A stretch of 64,000 nt of DNA from Madurella fahalii (taxonomy: Eukaryota; Ascomycota; Sordariomycetes; Sordariales), in NCBI GenBank assembly GCA_029876055.1, contig CM056874.1:2232001-2296000 (forward strand), in the 5' to 3' direction. The notes under the pieces were generated by a model. That model saw only the letters and a program-made list of their open reading frames with translations, was not told where the DNA came from and searched no databases. Below, in pieces: positions 44,365 through 55,864 of the stretch. The stretch's first letter is position 1; every line of letters begins with the position of its first letter. The translations under genes and the position numbers were made by a program.

Positions 44365-45197
44365 ATGCGCTTTCTCTCCCTTACTCTTAGCGGACTTGGC
44401 CTCATCGTCACCGGCGCAAAAGCCGCCCCTCAAAGCTGGATTCCGCCCGAGCAGCTGGAGGCACTCTGCCGAGCCAACGAGAGGGACTACACAGGACCGC
44501 CGATGCCTCGAATCCGAACACCCACCTTCTCGGGCACCGGGTGCCCGGCAGGTGGAAAGATTCGCCACAACTACATGGGCAAGTGGAAATGCAGCTACGA
44601 TTACGATGTGCAACTTCTTATTCCGGACTTGGACGTTTCGGCTGAACCTGGGAGTAACGCTAAGGCTGATTGTACTATCACTTTCTTCGTCGACAAGCTC
44701 GAGCCCGGATGGCAGGTCTCGCTGTGGGACGGCGTCTTGGATGTAGATGTGGAGATTGGGCGCGGTAGTGAGCTGAAGATGAGGGGGAGTGCGAAATGGG
44801 AGGGCTTGGATAAGGGGGGTAAGGTCCAAAGTCCCTTACTTGGAATACCATGACCTGTTGAGTCTGGTTGTCACTGATATAAAACAATGGAAAACAGACT
44901 CAAGGAAGTTCGAGGTCTGTCTTCAACCCAACTAACACCCCCGTCGTTAAGTATAACAAATGGGCGGCGACCATCAACTTCGGGACGGGCCCGACAAACC
45001 CCTTCTCGCCGTGCGCCAACGCCAACGGGGAGGTCGGGAATCTCACTGTCACTTACAGCCTTGAGGCAGACGCCCGCTTTTCGAGCGGGCCCGCCGCCAT
45101 GAAAGCCGGTTCCTGGACCGACAAGGGCTCGGGGGTACCGGTCCAGATTGAGAATGCCGCGACGCTGAACCTCAAGTGGCTGATCAGGGAGTGCTGA
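44365..45197 (+). CDS. Secreted DUF4360 protein
   Basis: Exons 44365-44818 and 44905-45197 join in phase 1 (GTAAGG donor, AAG acceptor at 44904), giving 248 aa. The acceptor choice is inferred from phase; a CAG acceptor at 44897 would break the frame. It starts with a signal peptide (MRFLSLTLSGLGLIVTGAKA) and shows the DUF4360 pattern: TFSGTGCPAG, a conserved Cys (ADCTITF) in the first exon, and in the second FSPCANANGEVGNLTVTYSL and a C-terminal LKWLIREC. DUF4360 proteins are small secreted fungal and bacterial beta-rich proteins without a proven function. Confidence 0.8.
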
Positions 45198-45562
45198 GAA
45201 GGGGTGTTTATTGTTTCATTGACATGATCTTAAATTAGTACTAGGTTCATTTATAACATGGCCAGTTGAGTTATTGATGGGCCCAGACCACCTAGCTGGA
45301 ATTTGCCGAGACTTGAGTTGGTGGGGCTGGTCGGAACTTTACTGATTCAATATAAACATCCAATCGGCATCATACCTTCCACCCCAAACCGGTAGTACAT
45401 TCGGCAATGTAGGTAACCCGAGCTGTCAAAACAGGACAGCTCGGTTTGGTTGCTATTAAAACACCAACATCACGCCCCTTTGCAACTTCCTCAGCCGTGC
45501 TTTCAACATACCTATCTCACTTACACCAACCCCTGATCAACTCACCGTCTTCGCAAAACAAC
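45198..45562. promoter_or_regulatory. Upstream region of the cysteine-rich secreted protein
   Basis: A TATAAA box at 45351-45356 lies about 210 bp before the ATG at 45563, followed by a CA-rich leader. Confidence 0.4.
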
Positions 45563-46027
45563 ATGCCCCCCAACCTCCTATCCACGCTGAGCCTCCTAGC
45601 GCTCCTCCTCGCCCCCCTCTCCCAACCCGTCAACGCTGCACCCACGCCTCAAACCGAAACCGAAAAACAACCATGCAACCCCGAACCCTGCGCCAACATG
45701 CCCGTATACTCAGGCTGGACACCCTACTGCAACCAAGGCGCCTTGTACTGCACCGTAGGCCCGGGTATGATCACCATGCCCATGGGCCGCTGCGAGGAGT
45801 GGTGTCAGCCCGAACCGCCAAAGCCAACGTGTCCGCCGCCACGCCCACCTCAAGCGGAGAATTGCGAGCCGGATCCTTGTGCTGGGTTGCCCGCGGAAGG
45901 GTGGGAGCCATACTGTTACCAGGGTGCATTGTATTGTACTGTAGGCCCGGGGATGATTACGGTGGCTGTGGGGAAATGTGAGCAGTGGTGCCAGCCTGAG
46001 CCGAAGAAGCCGGAGGAGTGTCCGTAG
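45563..46027 (+). CDS. Secreted cysteine-rich protein of two tandem modules
   Basis: A 154-aa single-exon protein. The ATG at 45563 is chosen, because it directly starts a signal peptide (MPPNLLSTLSLLALLLAPLS, cut near VNA-AP); the frame is open further upstream. The mature protein is two modules of about 47 residues. Both contain GALYCTVGPGMIT, end CQPEP, and have six Cys in the same order (C-x4-C ... YC-x6-C ... C-x3-C), separated by a Pro-rich linker. The regular disulphide-like pattern, secretion and small size fit an effector-like or cell-wall-binding protein. I do not recognise the module family. Confidence 0.82.
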   Translation: MPPNLLSTLSLLALLLAPLSQPVNAAPTPQTETEKQPCNPEPCANMPVYSGWTPYCNQGALYCTVGPGMITMPMGRCEEWCQPEPPKPTCPPPRPPQAENCEPDPCAGLPAEGWEPYCYQGALYCTVGPGMITVAVGKCEQWCQPEPKKPEECP

Positions 46028-46989
46028 GGGTACCCGTAGGAGGATGGTGGTGAAGGGGGGTTGTGGGGGGTCGATGGAGAAGGGGTTGGGGGCAAATCGG
46101 GTGGAAACCTGCAGCAATGGCAGTAGATTGTTGTGATGCTTGTGTATCTCAGCTTGTTCGCGGTTTTATCCACGTATTTCGTGCTGAGATCTATCTCGTT
46201 CCTAGCCTACACACTACCTGGGTAGTCTGTCCATACTAGCGGCTCAAAGAGTGCAGCAGCGGGGTTGGAGACTGTCAAGAGGCAAAGACCTCCTTTTTAC
46301 CTAGCACAGGGCAAGGTGAGAAGCGGAAGGTTGGGATGGAACTACTTAACCTGTGAGAGCGGGAGACTCTTGCAACAGAGAACACGGTCGGCAAGTACAG
46401 CGGTAGGTAGGAACATTGACAAAGATGAGGTTCAGGGTTCAAGTCTCAAGTGCAGAGTGTTTTTCAAAGTAAATGCAATTGATCGTGCGTTTTGATTGTA
46501 TGTGTGTACGTGCCAGACGTCACTGCTGCTTAACTGTCCAGGATTTGGAGACGAGGACGAAACTCCCTCTTATCCTTATTTCCTTGCATTGAACTACTAG
46601 GATCCAGATCCACGGATATGGGTCCGGGCGTATGGATCACGTTTGATCGTATCGGATCACAGTGATCCGGATCTATAGTTTCAGGCTTAGGTTCCAGGTA
46701 CAGAGATACGAAACTGTCGTATAGGCACAGATATTGATCACTGTAATCTGCAACGGATTACAGCGATCCGGATCAGTGTCTGACCCAATATTAGTATAGG
46801 TGCCTCGGATCCGGTTCCATAGAGCCGGGTTTTATACAGTTTAGTTCTATAGACCTGGATTTCAATCTCTTGATCCTATTTCAAAGTCAATTAAATCAAT
46901 TGTAATATATATAGACTCCCTTATATTACTAAGAGAATATTAACTTAGGGTTAGGGTTGTAGCTTAGAGATATATATAGCTCTTTTTAT
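46028..46989. other. Repeat-like flank left of the pogo elements
   Basis: The stretch 46600-46830 repeats GATCCGGATC-type palindromic words several times (for example ACAGTGATCCGGATC and ACAGCGATCCGGATC), after which the DNA is strongly AT-rich. No gene was seen. Confidence 0.35.
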
Positions 46990-48833
46990 ATTTTCTAAGC
47001 TTATATATTAACACTTATGCTGGCTCCGCTCAGCCGGTCCTTACAAATTACAATATAACTACTAGGAAATAATAATAACTGAACCTGAAATAGATGAATC
47101 AGACAATTCTCTAACCTCCTGATATATACATACATTATAGCTAAGCTTGCTATACAGACTACAGCACCGAATCTTTGTACTAGACCCCCTTATACTACTA
47201 CCATTTTAGAGTCTTTTATAGCTTACCTGCTTACCTACAGCCATTTGATCTAGTAAATCCTGTGCTTCTTGTACGATAAGAGACTCTCTAAGCCATATAC
47301 GTGTTTTTTTAGCTCTCCGTCGTTTACTAAGCTCCTTATTAGCCTTTCGTAGTGCTGAGACCTCTATATGTAAAAGGGCCACTTCGTACATTACAGCCAT
47401 TGTACCTTTGGCTAGTTAGTCTACAGCAGCTAGTATAGGTGTTAGAGAACTGCCTTGGTAGTTGGATATCCGGCCTTTAATAAGGTTTTTCTATAAGGTA
47501 GCCTCTCAGGGGTTTTGTGGTGTTTGAGATTGCTAAGGTAATGCCGTACCTAGCTACGAGATTAGTAGAATTGGGGTTCGGAGATGTATATCCATTTTGG
47601 AAATAACCCTTTCTAGATCGTACAGCATAAAACCTACTCTAGCAGGCTCCTTGGATATTCTTCTCAGTAAAAGAAGCAAAAAATGCTGCTCTGAACGCAC
47701 AAAGGAATTCTAATTTGGTAATATATATGATATACATATATATAAACTCCTCGATTTGGTAGCTATAAGCCCTCTTTAACGGTCCAAAACAACTAATATC
47801 TAATGGTTGGACTAGGTGCGAAGAGTGTAGAGGCATATAAAGCGTAATTATAATGTGCTCCTGGTAATAGATTTCGAATTGGTCGGAGTGGTGGCTCTCG
47901 TAGCTGTCGAGGATTAAGAGCCGGTATTTCCCTTTTATCCGAGATGCCGTATAAAAATCGAAGTACCGGATCCAATCTAGGTCTTTCTCATTGGTAGTCT
48001 AGCTATTATCGGTTGTTCCGATATACCAAGTAGCTAGAAGACCATAATCTCGATACCAGCTTTCCTGGTAATATTTCCATTTTAAAAGGATAAATAGTGG
48101 GATAGCCTAGCCTTGAGTATTCACTCCTTGGATAACCGTAGCCTACTTACAGTTACCAGGCTAGACTTTTTTGGCTTTCCTATAGTTATCAGAGGTAGTT
48201 ACAACCATACCAGTAGTAATTATACCTATTATAAACCCGGTCTCGTCAAAGTTATATATATCTTTATCAAGGATACCGTATTTGGCTTTGGTATTGTATA
48301 CAAGTGCAAACTACTCGCGAATAATCTTCGGATCTTCGTATTTAGCTCTCTAGTAGTCGTATCTACGTATAAAACGCATCCGGAGTTCTAGTTAGCGTTT
48401 GACAAAGTTATGAGCCCAGAGCTTGCCGATAAAGGGTGCGTCACGTTTGCATAGCAGTCGGTTGGCCATATCTTCCACAAAACAAAACCGAGGAGGGAAT
48501 ACGCGTATACAGAGCTCAGTTATATACTGAATATCGTATACTCCTCTAGATCCGTAAGTTTTCGTGAATTAGCTGGAGTATCGCGTCGAGCAGGCTGACC
48601 ATCGTATCGGACAGACAAGGTCATTGGTGGTACGTTATAGATCGCAGCTACCTTTCGAAGACTAAGTTTTGAATTATCTTGTATAGCCTTGAGAGCTAAA
48701 ATAATCCTAGATTCGACTGAGGAGGAATCTATAGCGAAATAGTAGTAGAATTAGTAGGAGAAGTTGGAAGGTCATTTTTTACTAAGAAAGTGTACCGCTC
48801 GCTTATATGTACCGCTCGCTTATAAAACACGTT
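46990..48833 (-). mobile_element. Decayed pogo/Fot1-type DNA transposon, inner copy
   Basis: On the minus strand, in order: a terminus at 48833-48785 (TAACGTGTTTTATAAGCGAG start), a psq-type helix-turn-helix (ESRIILALKAIQ ... LRKVAAIYNVPPMTL, about 48565-48720), a much-mutated middle, then a well-kept DDE region (47975-47800, with RLLILDSYESHHSDQFE and MPLHSSHLVQPLDI), FGPLKRAYSYQIEE, and a C-terminal basic segment (KELSKRRRAKKTRIWL, 47206-47400). Many in-frame stops and strong AT bias fit RIP decay. The left end is not defined; 46990 is an estimate. It appears to be inserted in the outer copy. Confidence 0.65.
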
Positions 48834-50001
48834 ATTACTCCGAATGCGTTGAAGAAGGTAAGAAAGAACTCCGGCTTGGTGATATAGTAAATATAGTTAC
48901 GTATCAACGTCTCGATTTCCTTGCTATACGCTCGCTTCAATATACTAAAACACTCGATATCAAGTAGTTGGAGTAGATAAGATAAGTGCGCAGATATACA
49001 AAGTATAATGATGTTGTTTTCTTTATAGTAATTCTCAAATTCGACCAAATAGTAGCTCTTATATCTATCGAGGATTAGGAACCGCTTTCTACCTATCGTA
49101 CGATAGCAAGTATGTTGGTCAAAGTACTTGATCTATTTGAGACCGATCTCATTGTTCGTCTAACTAGTTTCCGAAAGATCAACGACCTATTCGGGTAGAA
49201 AAGGGCTATTACGATACTAACTCTTCAGGTAAACTTTGCCTGCAACGACCATATATAGAGAGATAACATTACCACCCGATTATACAGCCTGGATCACCGT
49301 CGTCTATTCTCGATTACTAGGCTAAATCTTCTTGACCCTTCTACGACCTTTAGACGAAGTAACAATAAGGGTAGGTAAGATCTAGCCTATTATAAACCCA
49401 GTTTCGTCAAAGTTCTAGATATCCGACTCGATAATCCTATATTTCGCGATTATATTGCAAACGAGGTTAAACTACGTACCAATTACCTCTGGATCCTCGT
49501 ATAAGGCCCTTTGGTAGTCGTACAAACGTGTCCAACGCATTTTGAGCTCTGGTTGTCGCTGTATAAAGTTCGAAGCCCAGCGTTGTCCGACGCGTGACGC
49601 GCTACACGTCGCGCATAGTAAGTTGGCCATATCTTCCACCATATTATATCCTGGCGAAAATCCTTGCTCGTATAGGTCAAGAATGCTCCGTACGATAACC
49701 TGCTCTTCAATAGGGTCGAGATTCCGATTATTAGGGATGGTGTCTGCTCGAGGAGGTATTCCCTTCAAACGCCGCTCAAGTGACCTTCGGGGTACCTTAT
49801 AGTTGGCTGCAGCTACTGTAAGGCGAAGATTCTTATCGCGCTCCATAGCTTGAAGGGCAAGCTGTATTTGTGCCTCATTGCGTATGCGGCGCATGTTTTG
49901 TTGTGAAGATATTTGCGATCTTGTACAATGGTTCAATTGAGGTGGTGAAAGTGCGCGCTCGCTTGTTTTGCGCGCTCGCTTATCAACAACGTTAGAGGCT
50001 C
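48834..50001 (-). mobile_element. Decayed pogo/Fot1-type DNA transposon, outer copy (5' part)
   Basis: The terminus at 50001-49951 is related to that of the inner copy. Both contain a duplicated AAGCGAGCG motif. The N-terminus is readable from about 49905: a psq helix-turn-helix (AQIQLALQAMERDKNLRL, YKVPRRSLERRLKG) and a Tc5/CENP-B-type DNA-binding domain (LDPIEEQVIVRSILDLYEQG, RVGQRWASNFIQRQPELKMR) to about 49472. The DDE portion to 48834 is mostly stops but keeps LLQLLDIECFSILKRAYSKE near 48950. At 48834 it is cut by the inner copy. The element itself interrupts the sirtuin gene. Confidence 0.75.
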
Positions 50002-50647
50002 CTGTCCAGCCAGAGTTTCCGCGTCCCGGCCACACTCATCCCAGCCACAAGTGCAAAGACAGTTAAAGCATCGCAAACGACGGAAAGATCCATGGAGGAG
50101 AACATATTCGACCCCTCTGCTGTTGCTTTGAAGTTGCGACTCGTGGTTGACTTGATGGTGGCCTCGAACATGCCTTGGCCAATACTTCCTACGGAAGCGA
50201 GATTGACTTCCAGGACCCTTCTGCAGATCCGTAGAGAGGCCAGCCTTCTCTTCAAGACCGTCGATGTTCTGGGTATAGTCCCGAACCAGCTTGCCAGCAT
50301 TATGCAAACCAAGGATAAAGCGATGTACTCTTGTTGGGCTGGCGTGCTTAACAGTCTGACGCATCTTGGTGATATTGCTGTAGAAGATAGGCCTCCGTTC
50401 CGGATCGGAGAGAACCAACTAATAAAAGAGATGACGAAGCCCAAGGGAATAAACGCCATTCTTCGATCGAAAGTCCTAAGTCTGGTAAGAGGTAGCCAGG
50501 AAGGGAGGCGGGAATACGTACAGGAACACTTGCATTTGTGCTGATACCAGCCCCTATGACGGTCACAATCTTGGATGCGGCACTAAACAGGCTTGCAATG
50601 CTTTGCAGATAGACACCGCCGTCTGGTTGCACATAGATAATGACCAT
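50002..50647 (-). pseudogene. Sirtuin (Sir2-family) pseudogene truncated by a transposon
   Basis: Sir2 proteins are NAD-dependent protein deacylases. Exon 1 (50647-50522) has the NAD-binding GAGISTNASVP. A 46-nt intron (50476-50521) leads in phase 0 to DFRSKNGVYSL. A TAG follows at 50419-50421, then SDPERRP, YTQNIDGLEEKAGLSTDL, the catalytic His in VLLHGSFRRLRC, and the first zinc-ribbon cysteines (CFNC, TCGWDEC). The reading frame ends where the pogo terminus begins at about 50001, so the second half of the zinc ribbon and the C-terminus are missing. The stop and the truncation make it non-functional. Confidence 0.8.
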
Positions 50648-52271
50648 TTTATATCAAGGCAGCGGCGAACAGTGATTCCAGTGGATGACTCTCAGGGTGT
50701 GGGAGGAGTATGAGAGGTCGCTGGTCAGGCTGTTGGTTCGTAGGACTTCTAAGAGAGAAAATTTTGAAGGACTAGGGGAAGGAAAGGAAAGAGGGGTAAG
50801 GAGAGATTTATATACTCTGGAGTCTAGGCATCTATGCCTTTACCACTTTCTTCCCGCTCCCTGACAAAGCCGGTATTGGGTGGCCAAACGGGGGCTAGCA
50901 AGTACCCGGAGTAAATGGAAGTTGTTTCTCGAATCGCTCTCCTCCCCCGAACCTCGCTTCTCTCCCTTTTCGGTTCGTTTTTCGACGTGCTTCGAAAACT
51001 TTGGGTACGATGATCGGATAGTTGATATCAAACACGTGCGGTGGCCAGTGGTCTCGCGATGTGGGACGTTGGGCGACAACGCAGAGGCGCGAGGACGTTT
51101 TTGACGACCAGGCTCTGTCGTCCAAGACAAACTCGCCACAAGTTCCGAAGCCACGTGTAGCTTGGCCAGTGGTGCGGGGTACGAACCCTGATTCCTCCCC
51201 GAAACAGAGCCTTTTAAACTTCTTCATCACCACTACCCAGAGCTATTCGTACGGGACTCATCCACACTCGACCGCCGACCGATCGAACAGCAGAACGTTA
51301 CGCGCACAACTTCCCGCCAGCTGTTATATACTCGATGGGCTCGGAGGCTACCCAAACTCCGCTTCCCAGCGAAGATGTTTCGGTTCTCAGCCCCAAATCA
51401 CGACGACATACACTAAAAACGGAACAGTATATCTCCGCGATACAATTACCCCAGTCGACGGAGCGAGAACCGACCTGGAACAGCATGTTAGGAGCCGTAG
51501 AAAAAGAAGGGAAAATAAAGTAGAGATACAAAGCGGGCGGCTATCCTAAAATACGGCGTCGCGACGAAAACCATCACATTGACCTTAGTCTTCAAGCCGT
51601 ATATGTCGCAAGCTCACTCGTCGTAGGCGCTTGGGACCACCTACGGCGGACAGACGCAAGCGGTTCTCTTCGCATTTCGAAGCCGCAGGCCCGCCGCTCT
51701 CGTGCAAAACTATCCAAGGCAACTCAAGACGCGCTGCTAAATGCAGTGGCAGGCACAGGCGCAGGTATGCTGTCTTCGCTGATGTGCTTGTTCTTTTCGC
51801 GGGTAGCGGGATGCTAAACTCGTTTGCACAGAGCTTCCGGGGAACCGCCGAATCCAGGCCCCATTAGACGGAGCCCTCGTCCGGGACGTAGCCGTGCCGG
51901 CCATGAAAAGGAAGCCCGACGCGGCATTTGGAGACCCGTTGCCTGCGAAGAGAGCACGATTGGCACAGGCTGAAACTCAACAACCAGGCACTGAGTACTG
52001 AGAACGACGAAGCAGAGCAACCGGCTAGGGTATGACCGCATTCCCACTTACGAGACAATGACTAATGAGGGTGCTTGGACAGACAACCTTGAAACAGCCG
52101 AAGCCGACTATCTCCGACCGCCAATACCCTTCCTTCCTCAAAGACTTCGTCGGCCCTCCGCCTCCTGAGTGGAACCACACAGCTGTGTTCGAGTGGCTCA
52201 CGTCCGTGGTATCGGAACGCTGCAGGTCGGATAGCTATCTTCAAGGTTCAGCCCACGATCCCATCCAGAGA
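50648..52271. other. Intergenic, no supported gene
   Basis: Open frames overlap on both strands and lack motifs. A plus-strand stretch near 51903-52060 (KRKPDAAFGDPLPAKRARL) is coding-like but quickly reaches stops. Confidence 0.3.
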
Positions 52272-52380
52272 AGGTGCAAAAGGCGCAAAAGGTGCAAAAG
52301 CTGCCAAAAGTGCCAAAAGTGCAAAAGGTGCCAAAGTGCAAAAAGTGCAATGCGCAAGTGGTGCAAATGGCAAACGGTGA
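52272..52380 (+). repeat. Minisatellite with GTGCAAAAG-type unit
   Basis: About ten imperfect units of 8-9 bp related to GTGCAAAAG. In one frame they encode a Cys/Lys-rich run (CKRRKRCKSCQKCQKCKRCQ), likely by chance. Confidence 0.7.
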
Positions 52381-54289
52381 AAATAGCGAACGGTGAAAAC
52401 GGTGTACGGTAGACGTGCAAGGTTGCACCTCGATGCGGATTGCCTGTTACATATAGCCTTGGATTTCACTCCTCCATCTCATTTCCTCTCGCCTGCTGGC
52501 AGATCTACTAGTAGATCTGACGTAGATGAGTTCACAGGCCTCTTCAGGAAACGAAATTGGGGAACGAACCCTACTGTGGTGGATCTACTGGTAGATCTAC
52601 TTGTAAAGTGTTTCCTGCGTTTGGAAGTTTGGAAGAGAGATTTGTGAAAGCGTCTGCAACAGCCTTGCTGGTGCTTCTTATTGCTATTATTAGCTTTAGG
52701 GAGCCCTGGCTCCGGGCGGCAAATGTACCCGAAGTTGCATCAGAACCACCGCGTCGACGCCTGGCTCCAGGATTGTAGTTGCACTCAACACCTACTGTAC
52801 TGTACTGTAGCGCTCCCCACTGCACTACAGTGGAAGGCGAACTGAGTCTCGCTTAATTTATAGTTAGCTTTATTAGTAGTGTCCATTTCTGGACGCCTGT
52901 TGCTTACTTATGTGGCTGTGCACCACGATCATTGGTACTCCTAAGGTACCATCACTAATTGTAATAACAGAGCATCAAGAATGTTCCTGCGTGAGGGCGA
53001 ATTAAATGTCGCTAAATTATCAGTTGGCATTTTTGAAATGCTGCGGGTTTAGCGTGTGGCTTGTGTGGCAACGGCCGCGCCAAAATGCCAAACGGCAGCA
53101 AGACCCCCGCGAGACCACGTGAGCAGTGCCACCGCGGTGAAGGGACGGTGTGCCAACACATCACGACACTTACCATCGCCAGATTTCGCATCTGGAGATA
53201 GTCGGCAGCACGTCTTTGCAAACCATACCAACATTCAAGAACTGCCAGAAACTAAATACATATGTGCCTATATCGCGGCCCAAGGTTCTAGTAGTCCACA
53301 CCAAGCATCAAGCCCTGTGTACCAGCGCCAGCGTCCTCCCAGGTCCAGTCCGTCTCTGTCTTCTCCCCCACGCCCTGCCTGATATGCCGGTAGAACGCTG
53401 TGATCTTCCTTTGTCGGGGTGGTCCGTTTGCCTGCGAGGTAAGAGGGAGACCCAAACCCAGGCCCATCGGCGTTTGAACCGTCGGCCCACCGCCCGCTGT
53501 CCCACCCGATTCCTTCTTTGGTGGAAAGAAGTCGGTGATGCCGGCTTGCTTGATGCCCGCGGCCTAAAGGGCGAGCCCATCATCGTCCACTCGAGGTACT
53601 GGATAAGACGCTCTGGGTTAAGAGTCTCGATGCTGGTCCCGAGGCCGAACCGAATCTCTTGGGGATGGTGAGCCTCAAGACTTGACGGAGGGCGACGATA
53701 GACTCACGATATACCACTCCTGTTACGTAGCAGGCGGATAACACCTTTAAGACCACATCGAGCAGTGTGAGCTAAGTTTAGTGCCTCTAAAGCTAGTGGA
53801 TTTCACATGGAGATATGGAACATACTATTACGGCACCAAAAACGTATCTTCGGCGCTAAAGATCTTAACAATTCGCGCACGCGTGATCAGTTTAAGGGTA
53901 AGTGTTACGAATGCGATGGCGACTAAGGTGGCAGAGCCCGCGATAATCGCGGCGGTCGATGGCTGAGTAACTATTCTTTCGTATGTGGTGATGTATCGCA
54001 GGAGATGCCCTGCACTTGTTTCGAACTTAGTAGACTTATCCTGGACGCTCTCGTCTGGGGTAGAAGCCGTTTATGATATGGATATACGTTAACGCCCGAA
54101 GACTTTCGGAATGGCTGGCCGTCTGCACACCGGTACGACTGAGTTAATTCCATTATACTGTCGCTGCAGACCCCTGCCGCCTCGTCCGGTTCAGCAAGTC
54201 AAACAAATTTCGCGGAGGTTAGCCCGGTGCGCGACCACCACTGTATACGCCTACAGCACCTGTGTTAGAGTGCCTCTTAGTGGGAAGAA
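52381..54289. other. Intergenic with AGATCTACTAGTAGATCT palindromes, no supported gene
   Basis: A palindromic GATCTACTAGTAGATCT at 52501-52517 recurs in variant form at 52581-52597 (GATCTACTGGTAGATCT). TACTGTACTGTACTGTA at 52793-52809 resembles the words near 25627 and 26049. No gene was recognised. Confidence 0.35.
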
Positions 54290-54507
54290 AACGGTACCCT
54301 GTAAATCGACAGGAAGGGGGAGTAACCACTTATTTGGCTTGACTCGAGACAGTAATCATTTATGATCGTTTACAGTTTGGACTGCGCCACTGCAGATTCG
54401 GTGCTGCACCTGTTCCCTTTTCTGGATAGCGGTTCTGTGATGGCGCTCGGGGGGCGGGGGTTCGAGTCGATAGTATTTCATGCCCATTGCGGGAACTGGG
54501 CCGTGCG

Positions 54508-54539
<32 letters not shown>

Positions 54540-54669
54540 TACAATAGATGCAGCACCGAATCCGCAGTGGCGCAGTCCAAATTGTAAACGATCATGAATG
54601 ATTACTGTCTCGAGTCAAGCCAAATGAGTGGTTACACTCCCCCTTCCTGTCGATTTGCGGGGTGCCGTT
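54290..54669. mobile_element. Foldback/MITE-like element with about 121-bp inverted arms
   Basis: The left arm 54290-54410 and the right arm 54547-54669 are reverse complements at about 90 percent identity, including GGCTTGACTCGAGACAGTAA and GGACTGCGCCACTGC. The spacer of about 136 bp holds a G-run, a GGGGGTTCGAGTCG word resembling a polymerase III B box, and an A-rich purine tract (54510-54539). No coding capacity is expected. No clear target-site duplication was seen. Confidence 0.75.
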
Positions 54670-55864
54670 CTTGAAGTCATCGCGGCCGCTGAACTCCCAT
54701 AACCCTTTGAACCACTCTTTTTAAGCGCCATCCAAATGCCAAGATGCGGACGCCCCATGAGGACCCGTTCATTACCCTGGAGATGCCATCGAGTCTTTCA
54801 TCTCTAGGCCGGATCCGTATACCAACAAAATGTGCTGGGCGACGCGGCGGCCCGAGAGGAGAGAAAGGTGGTGGAAATTTTGGCCTCGCCGGTCCTGGGG
54901 CAGGGGGCCCGCGGCAGAAACAAAAACCGCCGCTACGGCCCGCGACTGAGTCCCCTGGTCCTAAGCCCAAGAGTTATTAGCTGGCGTCGCGCCCTGAATC
55001 CCCTGGTCCCGAACGAGGGACTACTCCCCTCGGGACCACCCTGATTGGTTCTTGCGGGACCCTGTGGGTCGTCTCGTCCCAGGCCCTATGATTGGTTACC
55101 TACAGTTGGTCCGTGTTTCTCCCGACGGTCAGGACCTGGGTCGTGACACTAAACCTATAAACTGCCATCCAGAACGGATTTAAAATCTCACTGCAATCTC
55201 GTCTCGCCTCAAACACTGCCTACTTGTATTCTCATCGATAGATATATCAAGGCAGCCCTCCTTGCCCACAGCTGCTGCTCCTCCGCGCTCCAGGGAATAT
55301 TCATGCAGACCTTATGCGACGTCCTTCCGTTTTCCACAAATAACCCTTCTCGCCGCTGAATTGCCGACACTTGGCTGTATTTTTCATACGCTGGAAGAGT
55401 GTCTCGGCGGAAGGTACGAAGTATGCCACGATCGCTGGGGTGGCAGTCGCTCTCATGGGGGAAGTCTGTGTCTCGCTATCGCATCCGCAGTCCACCCTCC
55501 ATTCCAGAGCCGTAACCTGGAGAAAGATAAGTTGGCAATCGCCAAGAACCGTAGGGCCGTCTTGTTGTTGAAGGTGTGGATGAAATTACCCAGGCTGGCA
55601 ACATCCGACCCCTCTGGTTTGGAGAAACCATACTACGAACTTTCATCCCTTCCATAGGTGTTGGTTGCCTCCTCCAGGTGCTGGAAGCGGCTGGTATTGT
55701 ATCCCACCGAGTAAACCTCTCGGATCACTCGCTTAAGCCATCCACGAGAAAAGTAAGATAGGAGATTCGCCCAGTCGGAATCACATTAGCCCAGGCTCTA
55801 ATCAGCGGCATCACATGCTTCAGTACCAGTTTTGTCGTTGATGCTCCATCGAATCCACTTCTGA
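54670..55864. other. Region downstream of the NACHT-C2H2 gene, no supported gene
   Basis: Plus-strand frames 55262-55760 look partly coding-like (hydrophobic FGETILRTFIPSIGVGCLLQ near 55620) but have no consistent frame or recognised family. Confidence 0.3.

Noticed and set aside
46945..46956. TTAGGGTTAGGG telomere-like sequence
   Set aside because: Only two units in AT-rich transposon DNA; no array and no subtelomere context.
54440..54500. tRNA gene suggested by GGGGGTTCGAGTCG
   Set aside because: No A box at proper distance and no cloverleaf; kept only as a pol III-like word inside the foldback element.
55262..55760. Plus-strand transporter-like gene
   Set aside because: A short hydrophobic stretch only; frame is not sustained and no family motif could be confirmed.
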